From Jannaschia marina (GTDB lineage Bacteria > Pseudomonadota > Alphaproteobacteria > Rhodobacterales > Rhodobacteraceae): a DNA stretch of 64,000 nucleotides. Shown here piece after piece: positions 54,848 to 62,473 of the stretch. Numbering within the stretch: position 1 is the first letter of the stretch; the number at the start of each line of letters is the position of its first letter. The stretch is from positions 1-64,000 of the forward strand of contig NZ_JABVAX010000011.1 in NCBI RefSeq assembly GCF_013404595.1, given 5' to 3'. A model generated the notes under the pieces. That model ran no database searches. It was not told where the DNA came from and was given only the letters and a program-made list of their open reading frames with translations. A program made the translations under genes and the position numbers.

Positions 54848-55758
54848 CAGACGATGGCCTCGATGTCGATGACGCCGACGTCGCGCGCCGCGTTGACAAG
54901 ACGATCCACCCGGATCGGCTCGGGCAACGCGCTCGTGTCCGACAGGCAGGCGCGGGCCCAGTTCTCCGACATCAGGCAGCGCCCGGCCCGATTGTAGAGG
55001 CGCGCCAGCTTCGTGACACCCTCCGCCGTGCGGAACCCCTGAAAGGAGACATCGCTGCGGAAGGTGGCGAAGCCGTCCGCGCCCAGGCCGTCCTCCGCCA
55101 AGAAGTCCCGTTCGACCCCGCGCCAGAAATGACGCCGGACATGGCTCGAGAAGGCTTCCATCAGAGCGGGCGTCAGCTGCATCGATCCGGTCGCCGCCGG
55201 AAGTTCGTCGCCCGGCAGACAGACCCAGGCCTCCTCCGGCCCCCAGGCGATCCAGCCGTCGATCACCCCACCGAAGGCACGCGGCCCGACCATCGCCGGC
55301 TCGATCCGCAGAGCGAGAGGCAGGATATCCGTCTCCCAGTAGCGGAACCAGAGCACCGACCCGTCCTCGCGCAGCATACGCGGCAGACGGCGCAGATGCC
55401 GCGAGACATCGTCGATCTCCGCATCGGACCATAGGCAGATGCCGGGATAGGCGTCGAAATGATCCCACGCCCTGTCGGACCGGGTGAAGAGCGCACGGAA
55501 GATGTCGTCCTTCGGGTCGATCCGCACCAGCCAGGGCGCGACGTCCCCGAAGTCCTCGGCCCAGCGTCCCTGAAAGAGGCAACGATGCGCGACCCCCGCC
55601 GCTTCCAGACGTTCGGGCAGGTTCGGGAACCGCCCCGCGTCGATCACCGCAAAGAGCGGGGCTTCCGGCGGCACATGCGCCCGCAGCGCGTCGGGCTGGG
55701 TGCCGCGCGGCGCATCGACCGGAAGGGGTCGCAGGCCGGAAATGGAGCTCACGTCCAA
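54847..55758 (-). CDS. DUF4123 T6SS effector adaptor/chaperone (Tap/TEC family)
   Basis: About 303 residues. The N-terminal DUF4123 domain is recognised from PLFAVIDAGRFPNLPERLEA, CLFQGRWAEDFGDVAPWLV and the LWFRYWETDIL segment. Proteins of this family load a specific effector onto VgrG. I prefer the TTG at 55758, which lies seven bases after GAGGGACGAGG; the frame is open to a TTG at 55821. It is coupled to the candidate effector and lies downstream of the M23 protein in the same operon. No vgrG is present in the window. Confidence 0.8.
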   Translation of the reverse strand: MDVSSISGLRPLPVDAPRGTQPDALRAHVPPEAPLFAVIDAGRFPNLPERLEAAGVAHRCLFQGRWAEDFGDVAPWLVRIDPKDDIFRALFTRSDRAWDHFDAYPGICLWSDAEIDDVSRHLRRLPRMLREDGSVLWFRYWETDILPLALRIEPAMVGPRAFGGVIDGWIAWGPEEAWVCLPGDELPAATGSMQLTPALMEAFSSHVRRHFWRGVERDFLAEDGLGADGFATFRSDVSFQGFRTAEGVTKLARLYNRAGRCLMSENWARACLSDTSALPEPIRVDRLVNAARDVGVIDIEAIV

Positions 55759-55827
55759 CGTATCGCCTCGTCCCTCCCGCGTCCGGGCCACCTTATCGCA
55801 AACTGACCTTACGTCAAACAACGCCGC

Positions 55828-58161
55828 TCACCCCGAACTGGCCAGCACCTCGTCCACGAGGTCCACATAAAGCTGCACCTCCGGGTCGGGCGGCGGCGGG
55901 GGCGGGGCCTCGGCCAGTGTCGTCGCGCCCTGACCGCGGCCGCGCATCTTGCGGTCGGCCCAGGCGCGCAGGTCGGCCACGTCGTAGCGCGCGAGGAACG
56001 GGTTCGCCCGCACGACGCCCGCCCCCATCAGCGACAGGATCGACTGGCCCTCGGGAGCGGACAGCACCTTGTCCGCCCCGCCCGGCCCGAGGAAATGCGC
56101 GAGATAGAGCCGCCCCGCGGTGATCTGATGGCCCCGCGCGCGCAGGTAGCCCTCGTTCTCCTGCGCGAGGCGGGTCACCATCTCGCGGCTGAGCGTCGGG
56201 TCGAAGCGCAGCGCCAGCAGATCGGCCCGCGACAGTGTCGCGGCGAGGTCGGGCCGGTAGGTGCGCATCATCCGCAGCCAGGTGCTCTCGATGAACTGCC
56301 CGAGGCCCGTCGCCGTCGAGAGGGGGTTCTTCGCCCGTGCGTTGCCCGCGCTCTCGACCTGGATGATCTGGCTCACCAGCGCCTCCACCGCCCCCGAAGC
56401 CGCCGCCGGGGCAAGCGCCAGCACCCGCTCCCCGGTCAGGAGCGGCATCGGGTCGGTCGGCTCCCCGGCGAGGCGGGTCTCGAAGTGCAGGTGCGGCCCG
56501 GTGGAACGCCCGGTCGTGCCCACGGTGCCGATCACCTCGCCCGCCTGCACGGTGCTGCCCACCTCCTGCCCGGGCGCGAAGCCGTCGAGGTGGGCGTAGC
56601 GCGTCTCCAGCCCGCCCGCGTGGGCGATCGCGACGAGGTTGCCATAGCCCCCCGCCGTGCCGCGCCGGGTGATGCGCCCCGCCATCGCCGCGCGGACGGG
56701 GGTGCCCGTGGGTGCGGCCCAGTCGACGCCCGCGTGCAGGCGCACCTGATTGAAGATCGGGTGATTGCGCGGCCCGAAACGCGAGGTCAGCACGCCGTCG
56801 ACGGGCGTGGCCAGAGTCGCCGCTCCCCGCGCCGCGCGTCCCGGCACGAAGCAGCGGAAGCCGCCCTCCGCGGGGTCGGGCACGACGTAGCATTGCCATT
56901 CGCCCGACGGCCCCGAGAGCGCGGCATACATCAGCTGGCCCTCGGCCGTGCCGTTCGGCCCGTGATCCTCGGCGAAGGCGAGGGTGATGCGGTCCCCCTC
57001 CCGCGCGGGGGCCTCGAGGTCGAGATCCTGCGACAGGACGCCGGTGAACGTGCCGGCAAGGTCCGAGGGCACGCCGCCCCGGAGCGCCGCGGAATAGATC
57101 GCGTCGAGCAGGCGGAAGGTGGCCCCGGCCGCCGGCGCGTCCTCGCCCGTCAGCTCCATCAGCGCCTCACCCACCCAGGGGTCGGAGGCGGCGACGAGGC
57201 CTGCGGGCGTCTGCGCCGCCGTCCCGAGATAGCCCTCCGCCCCGTAGATCGACACATGCGACAGCACGCGCCCGGCCCCCTCGGGCCTGAGCCGCAGCGC
57301 CACGAGCCCGCCGCGGGGCACCTCCGCGGCCCCGGGCACGAGCGCCACGATCTCCCCGGAGAGCGCCTCGGCCCGCGCGCCGAGCCCCCCCTCGGCCAGG
57401 AGGGCCGGGAGCGCCCGGTCCTGCTCCGCGCGCAGGATCACGTCCTCGAAGAGCGGCTGCCGCGTGGCCTCGCGCCGGGTGAAGGTGAGGTTCGTGCGCT
57501 CCACCGGGCCGGTCGCGGCGGGGGTCTCGGCCGCCGCATCCTCCAGCCCCGTGATCGCGGTGCCGTAGCTGTCCTCCCCCTCGGTCTCCTCGCTCAGCGC
57601 GGCAAGGTCGAGCCCCGCCAGCTCCGCGAGCGCCGCCGGATCGGCGAAGGTCTCCCGCAGGTCGCGCGCCGCCTCGTCCTGCTGCGCCTGCAGGAAGGCG
57701 AACTCCTCGCGCGTGCTCGGCAGCACGGTCATCAGCCGGCTCTCGGTCACCACGAGGTCGTCGCGCAGCACCGAGAGGCGATCCGCCGTCGGCAGGCCGA
57801 AGCGCCCCACGTCGAGCACGCCCGGCCCCGCGCGTCGGGTGACGCGTTCGCCCGCGTCCTCGGGCGGCAGGCGCAGGAGCGTGGGGTCGCCCGGAATGTC
57901 GATGAAGACGTTGCCCGATACGGCGGGCGCGACGGTGATCTCCTGCTCGACCTGCACGAGCGTCTCGTCGGCGTCCGCTGCGATCCGCCAGCCCTCGACG
58001 CGGTTAGCCACTTGCGTTGGCACGTCCGTGAACGCCCAGAGCCCCGTCAGCAGCAGCCCGAGCGGCACCACGCCCCAGACCAGCACGCGCGCCCCGATCC
58101 GCCGCAGCCGCCGCGCCCGCGCCCGCTTGCGCGCCGCCCGGAACTGCGGATCGATCTCCAC
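55828..58161 (-). CDS. M23 peptidase fused to a lytic-transglycosylase-like domain, T6SS-linked
   Basis: A 777-residue protein anchored by one N-terminal helix (VLVWGVVPLGLLLTGLWAF) with a long periplasmic part. The M23 endopeptidase domain at about 455-575 has RLHAGVDWAAPTGTPVRA and PHLHFET, with zinc ligands present. After about 600 comes an SLT-like segment (QVESAGNARAKNPLSTATGL, GQFIESTWLRMM). Two wall-cutting activities in one chain could open peptidoglycan for the T6SS, as the endopeptidase TagX does elsewhere. It starts with GTG, directly after the upstream stop (TAG-GTG). Confidence 0.82.
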   Translation of the reverse strand: MEIDPQFRAARKRARARRLRRIGARVLVWGVVPLGLLLTGLWAFTDVPTQVANRVEGWRIAADADETLVQVEQEITVAPAVSGNVFIDIPGDPTLLRLPPEDAGERVTRRAGPGVLDVGRFGLPTADRLSVLRDDLVVTESRLMTVLPSTREEFAFLQAQQDEAARDLRETFADPAALAELAGLDLAALSEETEGEDSYGTAITGLEDAAAETPAATGPVERTNLTFTRREATRQPLFEDVILRAEQDRALPALLAEGGLGARAEALSGEIVALVPGAAEVPRGGLVALRLRPEGAGRVLSHVSIYGAEGYLGTAAQTPAGLVAASDPWVGEALMELTGEDAPAAGATFRLLDAIYSAALRGGVPSDLAGTFTGVLSQDLDLEAPAREGDRITLAFAEDHGPNGTAEGQLMYAALSGPSGEWQCYVVPDPAEGGFRCFVPGRAARGAATLATPVDGVLTSRFGPRNHPIFNQVRLHAGVDWAAPTGTPVRAAMAGRITRRGTAGGYGNLVAIAHAGGLETRYAHLDGFAPGQEVGSTVQAGEVIGTVGTTGRSTGPHLHFETRLAGEPTDPMPLLTGERVLALAPAAASGAVEALVSQIIQVESAGNARAKNPLSTATGLGQFIESTWLRMMRTYRPDLAATLSRADLLALRFDPTLSREMVTRLAQENEGYLRARGHQITAGRLYLAHFLGPGGADKVLSAPEGQSILSLMGAGVVRANPFLARYDVADLRAWADRKMRGRGQGATTLAEAPPPPPPDPEVQLYVDLVDEVLASSG

Positions 58162-59415
58162 CTAGCGGAAGGCCCCGTTGAAGGTCGGGTTGATGCGTCC
58201 GCCGCCTGTCGAGGGCGCGGCGGCGGGGGCGCTGCGTGCCGGCGCACTCGGGCGCGCGGCGGTGCTGCGCGCGGGTGTGGTGGCGCGCCGCGTGGTCGTC
58301 TGCCGCGGCGTCGCGCTCCGCACGGCGGCCGGCGCGGGGGCCGGGCAGACCACGTCCTCCCGCAGGATCACGTCGCGGAAGAGTTCGTCCGTCGCCTCGC
58401 GCGTGGGGGCCGCGTCGCCCCGCGTGGCGTAGTAGCGATCCACCGACGCGCGCGAGCCGTTGCCCCAGTCGCCGTCGACGCCGAGGCGATAGCATCCCAT
58501 CCGCTGCAACACCTGCTGCAGCACCGTCGGCAGATCGCCCGGCAGCGGGTCGAAGGCCCCGGAGGCGACGAGCTCGGCATAGCCCTCCGGATCGCTCGCA
58601 CGCAACCGCTCGCGCATCTCGTAGGTGTCGGCGGAGCCCGCGCCCAGCGTCTCATCGAGGTCGACGGCCGCGTCCTCCTCCTCGGGCGTGCGGATTACCC
58701 CCACGATGATCGAGGGGCGCGGCAGGCCCTCCGGCGTGGCCTCCGCCGCGGGCAGGCGCGCGGGCAAGGGGGCCGCCCCGATGCGCAGGCCGACGGGCGT
58801 CGCGCGCGGCACCGTCGCCGGGGCCGCCCCGATCGACACGCCGCCGGTGGCGGGCCGCGCCGCGCCGAGCGTTCCGATCACGATGGGCTCCGCCGCCGGG
58901 GCCGCACGCGCCTCGGTCAGCGGTCCGACGCCCGGCCCCGCCCGCCGGACCCGCGCGGGCAGCGCCGCCCCGGGCGCGGCCAACGTCTCGCGCAGGGTTT
59001 CCGTGAGCCCCGGGTCGGGGCAGGTCTCGCCCCCCGCCGCCGGAGCCGCGAGCGTCCAGTCGCCGGCGGGCCAGTCGCCGCAGGCCTCCGTCACCAGAAG
59101 GATCGGCCCCGCGCCGAGCCGCGCCAGCCGGTCGAGCCGGCGCGCCAGCGCCCCGCGCCCCGCCTCCCCGGCCCCGGTCACGTGCACGACGAGGCGCGCG
59201 CCGCGCGGCAGGTTGATCTCGGGCACCGGCCCGGCGCCGTCCCAGGCGCGGCGCGTCACGTCGTAGCCCGACCGCAGGAACGCCTGCGACAGCGCCACGG
59301 ACGCGTCCGGCGGGCCGAGAATCCACGCGACACGCTCCTCGGCCCCGGCCGGGCCGGCGATGCAAAGCCCGGCGAGCGCCGCCGCGACGACCCCTCTGAT
59401 CCCCCGCATGTCCAT
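58162..59415 (-). CDS. Secreted protein with C-terminal peptidoglycan-binding-like domain
   Basis: A 417-residue exported protein (signal VVAAALAGLCIAGPAGA). The first 120 mature residues (RVAWILGPPDASVALSQAFL, SGYDV, ARLVVHVTGAG) vaguely resemble a caspase-like fold, but no His-Cys dyad is evident. A low-complexity linker leads to LQQVLQRMGCYRLGVDGDWG, which looks like a peptidoglycan-binding helix bundle. The C-terminal 60 residues are Ala/Thr/Arg-rich. It begins the operon with the M23 protein, so a role in anchoring the secretion apparatus to the wall is plausible. Confidence 0.55.
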   Translation of the reverse strand: MDMRGIRGVVAAALAGLCIAGPAGAEERVAWILGPPDASVALSQAFLRSGYDVTRRAWDGAGPVPEINLPRGARLVVHVTGAGEAGRGALARRLDRLARLGAGPILLVTEACGDWPAGDWTLAAPAAGGETCPDPGLTETLRETLAAPGAALPARVRRAGPGVGPLTEARAAPAAEPIVIGTLGAARPATGGVSIGAAPATVPRATPVGLRIGAAPLPARLPAAEATPEGLPRPSIIVGVIRTPEEEDAAVDLDETLGAGSADTYEMRERLRASDPEGYAELVASGAFDPLPGDLPTVLQQVLQRMGCYRLGVDGDWGNGSRASVDRYYATRGDAAPTREATDELFRDVILREDVVCPAPAPAAVRSATPRQTTTRRATTPARSTAARPSAPARSAPAAAPSTGGGRINPTFNGAFR

Positions 59416-59471
59416 GGGGCCAGTCTACCCGATTCCCGGCCGGGTCCAAGCGCCTCGCGGGCGCGGCCCGC

Positions 59472-59945
59472 TCACTCCGGCAGCGGCGCGATGAACATCC
59501 GCCAGGCCCGCGCCTCGCCCGTGTCCACCGCCAGGAACCGCGCGTCGAGATGGCCGCGGATCGCGCAATCCTCCCGCGCGTCACTGATGCGGAACCGTGC
59601 CGGCGCGACGCAGAGCGGCACTGCCCCCGACAGAAGCTCGCGCCCGAAGACGTCGAGCGCGAAGACGTAGACCGTGCCGGGCGCAAGTGCGTCCGGGATC
59701 GCCTCGGCGCATTGGTTCGGTCCGATCTTCCACCACCCCTGCGTCGTCATCCGGCCGTCCGCCTCGGTGCCGATGGCGACGTTGGCGACATCGAAACTGC
59801 GGTTGCAGATGGTGAAGCTCGCCTCCGCCGCGCCCGCCCAGAGAAACGCAAACGCCCCGGCAAGCGCGGCACGGCCGCAACGCCGCGTGCCGATGCGGCC
59901 TTCGCCCCTCCCGCGGGGGCCGGATCGTGCTAGACTGGCTGCCAT
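59472..59945 (-). CDS. Secreted DUF1036 protein
   Basis: A 157-residue protein with hydrophobic signal ALAGAFAFLWAGAAEA and a DUF1036 domain: FTICNRSFDVANVAIG, then GWWKIGPNQCAEAI, and four cysteines that probably form disulfides. The function of DUF1036 is unknown; members are small periplasmic proteins. It lies 57 bases upstream of the PG-binding protein gene and could lead that operon. It is divergent from the gene at 59965. Confidence 0.75.
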   Translation of the reverse strand: MAASLARSGPRGRGEGRIGTRRCGRAALAGAFAFLWAGAAEASFTICNRSFDVANVAIGTEADGRMTTQGWWKIGPNQCAEAIPDALAPGTVYVFALDVFGRELLSGAVPLCVAPARFRISDAREDCAIRGHLDARFLAVDTGEARAWRMFIAPLPE

Positions 59946-59964
59946 AACGACCGAGGTATCGCCG

Positions 59965-60408
59965 ATGCTGCGCCCCATTTCCATCGCCGCCGGATCCGTC
60001 GTCCTCGCCTGTGGCGGGGCCGTCGCGCTCGCCCTCGGCCACGGCGCGCTGAAGACGGAACCCGACGCGCCCCGCGCCTGGCAGGATCCGCTGCAGCCGG
60101 TGTCGCTCGCCGAGCCGGTGCTGCCCCGCAGCCCGGCCCAGACCCCCACGGCACAGGCCGCCGCGCCCACCGCACCGGAAACACAGGCTCCCGCGCGCCC
60201 CGTGGCCACGGTCGCCGCCCCCGCGCGCCCCGCGCCCGTCGCGGTCAGCCCCGTCCCCGTGCCGCGCCCGACCCCCGAGGTCGCAGCCGTCCCCGAGGCG
60301 CTGCCCGCGCTCGGGGCACCGACCTCCTCGACCCGCGACGGCCCCGTACCCCGCGTCGCGACGATCGAGGCGTTCCGCCAGCTGCCGTCGAACGGGGTCT
60401 ATCGCTGA
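59965..60408 (+). CDS. Unknown proline/alanine-rich anchored protein
   Basis: A 147-residue protein with an N-terminal hydrophobic segment (ISIAAGSVVLACGGAVALAL) and a low-complexity Pro/Ala/Val body such as VAVSPVPVPRPTPEVAAVPE, ending RQLPSNGVYR. No domain is recognised. GAGG lies about nine bases before the ATG. Its shape, one helix and an extended periplasmic arm, resembles the spacer of TonB-like proteins, and the ExbBD-type module follows about 120 bases later. It may be a structural linker. Confidence 0.55.
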   Translation: MLRPISIAAGSVVLACGGAVALALGHGALKTEPDAPRAWQDPLQPVSLAEPVLPRSPAQTPTAQAAAPTAPETQAPARPVATVAAPARPAPVAVSPVPVPRPTPEVAAVPEALPALGAPTSSTRDGPVPRVATIEAFRQLPSNGVYR

Positions 60409-60529
60409 GCCCATCCGCCGGCGGGCGGGAATTGGCCCGCCGCACCTTGACCATCCCGTCCGCTTCGGGTCCGCTCGGAGGGCACCGGCGGTATTCCGCC
60501 GACCCCGTTCAGCGACCCCGGAGATCCCG

Positions 60530-61003
60530 ATGACCCGTCTCGCCCTTCTCGCCGCGCTCCTCGTCCTCGCCCCCGGCCTCGCCCCGGCGCAGGAGGCGGC
60601 GGACGCCGATGCCCCCGACACCGCGTCCGTCTCGCCCGCCCTTCCCGACGGCACCTTCACGCTGGAATTGAACAACGCCGCCTCGCTCGACGGCGAGGTC
60701 TGCCAACTGACCTACGTGGCCACGAACGACAGCGCCGAGGATCTGGCGCAGGCCTCCTTCCAGGTCGGCTTCTTCGACGCCGAGGGCATCGTGCGCCGCA
60801 TCCTGGTGCTCGACTTTGGGGCGCTGCCCCCCGGCAAGACGCGCATCGTGCCCTTCAACCTGCCCGAGCAGAGCTGCGAGGATCTCTCGCGCATCGTCGT
60901 GAACGACGTGGCCGAATGCGCGGTCGCGGGCGGCGGCACCTCGGCGATCTGCGGTGCGGGCCTCAACACGGCCTCGCGCACCGACATCCAGTTCGGCCTG
61001 TAA
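60530..61003 (+). CDS. Small secreted protein leading the T6SS-linked ExbBD module
   Basis: A 157-residue exported protein (signal LALLAALLVLAPGLAPAQ) with five cysteines, including EVCQLTYVATND and EQSCEDLS. It is paralogous to the protein at 22001-22438: matching stretches are LELN with VELN, VGFFDAEGIVRR with VAFDAEGGVSQ, LDFGALPPGKTR with FDFADLPAGRPR, and SRTDIQFGL with SRTDVELLG. Both stand directly before exbB. It is probably a periplasmic accessory of the ExbBD complex; no function is known to me. Confidence 0.7.
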   Translation: MTRLALLAALLVLAPGLAPAQEAADADAPDTASVSPALPDGTFTLELNNAASLDGEVCQLTYVATNDSAEDLAQASFQVGFFDAEGIVRRILVLDFGALPPGKTRIVPFNLPEQSCEDLSRIVVNDVAECAVAGGGTSAICGAGLNTASRTDIQFGL

Positions 61004-61006
61004 CCC

Positions 61007-61627
61007 ATGTTCGGAGACGTCGATACGGTCACGCTGACCGTCTTCGCGGCGCTCGCCGCGCTCTCGGTGGCGGCGCTGACGGTCTGCCTCTTCAAGGTGA
61101 TCCAGTTCCGTCGGCTGGGCGTGGGCCGGGCGGAGCGGGCCGAGGCCATCCTCGACGCCTGGCTCGGGGGCCGCCCCGACGAGGCGACGCGCGCCGCCCG
61201 CACCCGCGACGGCGTGGGCGTCCGCGTGCTCGAGGCCGTGCTCTCCGCGCTGCAGGCCCGCCCCAACGACCCGGCCTACGCCGAGGAGCTGGGCCGCAAT
61301 GCCGCGCTCGGCGAGATGAACCTGCTGGCCCGCCGGATGCGCGTGCTGGAGGCGGTGGTGCAGGGCGCGCCGATGCTGGGGCTTCTCGGCACGGTCATCG
61401 GCATGATCGACGCCTTCTCCACCCTCTCGCTCGCGCAGGGCGCGGTCGATCCGGCGCTTCTGGCGGGTGGCATCTGGACGGCGCTGACGACCACGGCGCT
61501 CGGCCTCGCCATCGCGCTCGTGACCTATTTCTTCGCCACCTGGCTCGAAGCCCGCATCGAGGGCGAGCGCCAGATGATCGAGGTCGCCGTCTCCACCGCC
61601 ATCCACGGCCGTATCGAGACGGGGTAA
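61007..61627 (+). CDS. exbB: ExbB/TolQ/MotA-family proton channel protein (T6SS-linked module)
   Basis: A 206-residue inner-membrane protein with an N-terminal helix (TLTVFAALAALSVAALTVCL) and the paired core helices GAPMLGLLGTVIGMIDAFST and AGGIWTALTTTALGLAIALV. These align closely with the ExbB at 21348-22004. It starts three bases after the leader gene. It should form the channel with the two ExbD-like proteins that follow and power the TonB-shaped protein at the end of the operon. Confidence 0.9.
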   Translation: MFGDVDTVTLTVFAALAALSVAALTVCLFKVIQFRRLGVGRAERAEAILDAWLGGRPDEATRAARTRDGVGVRVLEAVLSALQARPNDPAYAEELGRNAALGEMNLLARRMRVLEAVVQGAPMLGLLGTVIGMIDAFSTLSLAQGAVDPALLAGGIWTALTTTALGLAIALVTYFFATWLEARIEGERQMIEVAVSTAIHGRIETG

Positions 61628-61634
61628 GGCCGCC

Positions 61635-62069
61635 ATGGCCCGCGCGCCCCTCCTGCCCCCGGCCGAACCGCGCCGCTACCGCTTCGCGCTCACGCCGCTG
61701 GCCGACGCGATGTTCCAGCTGCTGATCTTCTTCATGCTGGCGTCGAGCCAGGTGCCCTATTCCATCCTCTCGCTCACCCCCGGGGCCGGGCCGGGCCAGG
61801 GCGGCCACGAGGCCACGGCCCAGCCCACGGGCGGGGAGCCGACGGCGCTCTGGTCCATCGACGCGGGTGCCGTCGTCGCCGGCGGGCAGCGCTTCGGCTT
61901 CGATGCCCTGCCGGACCTCGCCGCCGCCCTCGCCGGGTCCGACGCGCCGGGCGTCGTCCTGCTGACCGGTGAGCGCGCGCGCGTGCAGGATCTCGTGGCC
62001 GTGACCGAGGCGCTGACGGCGGCCGGGGTGCCCCGCATCTCCATGGCCCGCGCGGGGGGCCGCCCGTGA
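61635..62069 (+). CDS. exbD: ExbD-like proton-channel subunit with intact aspartate (T6SS-linked module)
   Basis: A 144-residue ExbD-family protein. The helix starts FALTPLADAMFQLLIFFML, with Asp24 at the position of the essential proton carrier. A glycine-rich linker precedes the periplasmic domain, which contains LWSIDAGAVVAGGQRFGFDA. It overlaps the next exbD by four bases. Confidence 0.87.
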   Translation: MARAPLLPPAEPRRYRFALTPLADAMFQLLIFFMLASSQVPYSILSLTPGAGPGQGGHEATAQPTGGEPTALWSIDAGAVVAGGQRFGFDALPDLAAALAGSDAPGVVLLTGERARVQDLVAVTEALTAAGVPRISMARAGGRP

Positions 62070-62473
62070 CCCGCCGCCTGCCCCCCGCCCGGCGCGCGCG
62101 CGGCCTCGACGTGTCGCTCGCCATCGTCAACATCGTGCTCCTGCTGATCTTCTTCTTCCTCGCGACCGGGCGGCTCCTCAATCCGGTCGGCCCCGACATC
62201 GAACTCTCCGAGACCACCGTCCTGCCGCTCGACATCCTGCCGACACCGATCCTGATCGTGGACGAAGACGGCGGATGGGAGCTCGACGGCGCGCCGCTCG
62301 CGCCCGACCTCCTCGGCGCGGCGGTCGAGACGCTCGACGCCCCCGCCCGCCTGCACCTCCTGATCGACCGGGGGGCCCCGGCCCATGCGCTCCTCGACCT
62401 CGTCGCGCGGCCCGAGCTGAGCGAGGTGGAGCTGCGCCTCGTCACACTCCACCGCCGGGGGCTGCGGCAATGA
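62066..62473 (+). CDS. exbD: ExbD-like protein lacking the membrane aspartate (T6SS-linked module)
   Basis: A 135-residue ExbD-family protein with helix VSLAIVNIVLLLIFFFLATG. Asn22 (AAC) stands where ExbD has aspartate, the same substitution as in the second exbD of the iron module. The periplasmic domain has ILIVDEDGGWELDGAPLAP. The start codon is GTG or ATG-like at the ATGA-type overlap with the preceding gene, and the stop overlaps the TonB-like gene by four bases. Confidence 0.82.
   Translation: MTRRLPPARRARGLDVSLAIVNIVLLLIFFFLATGRLLNPVGPDIELSETTVLPLDILPTPILIVDEDGGWELDGAPLAPDLLGAAVETLDAPARLHLLIDRGAPAHALLDLVARPELSEVELRLVTLHRRGLRQ

Noticed and set aside
58162-59415. Active caspase-like peptidase in the T6SS operon
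   Set aside because: The N-terminal fold resemblance is faint and no His-Cys catalytic pair was identified, so only a PG-binding-like call is made.
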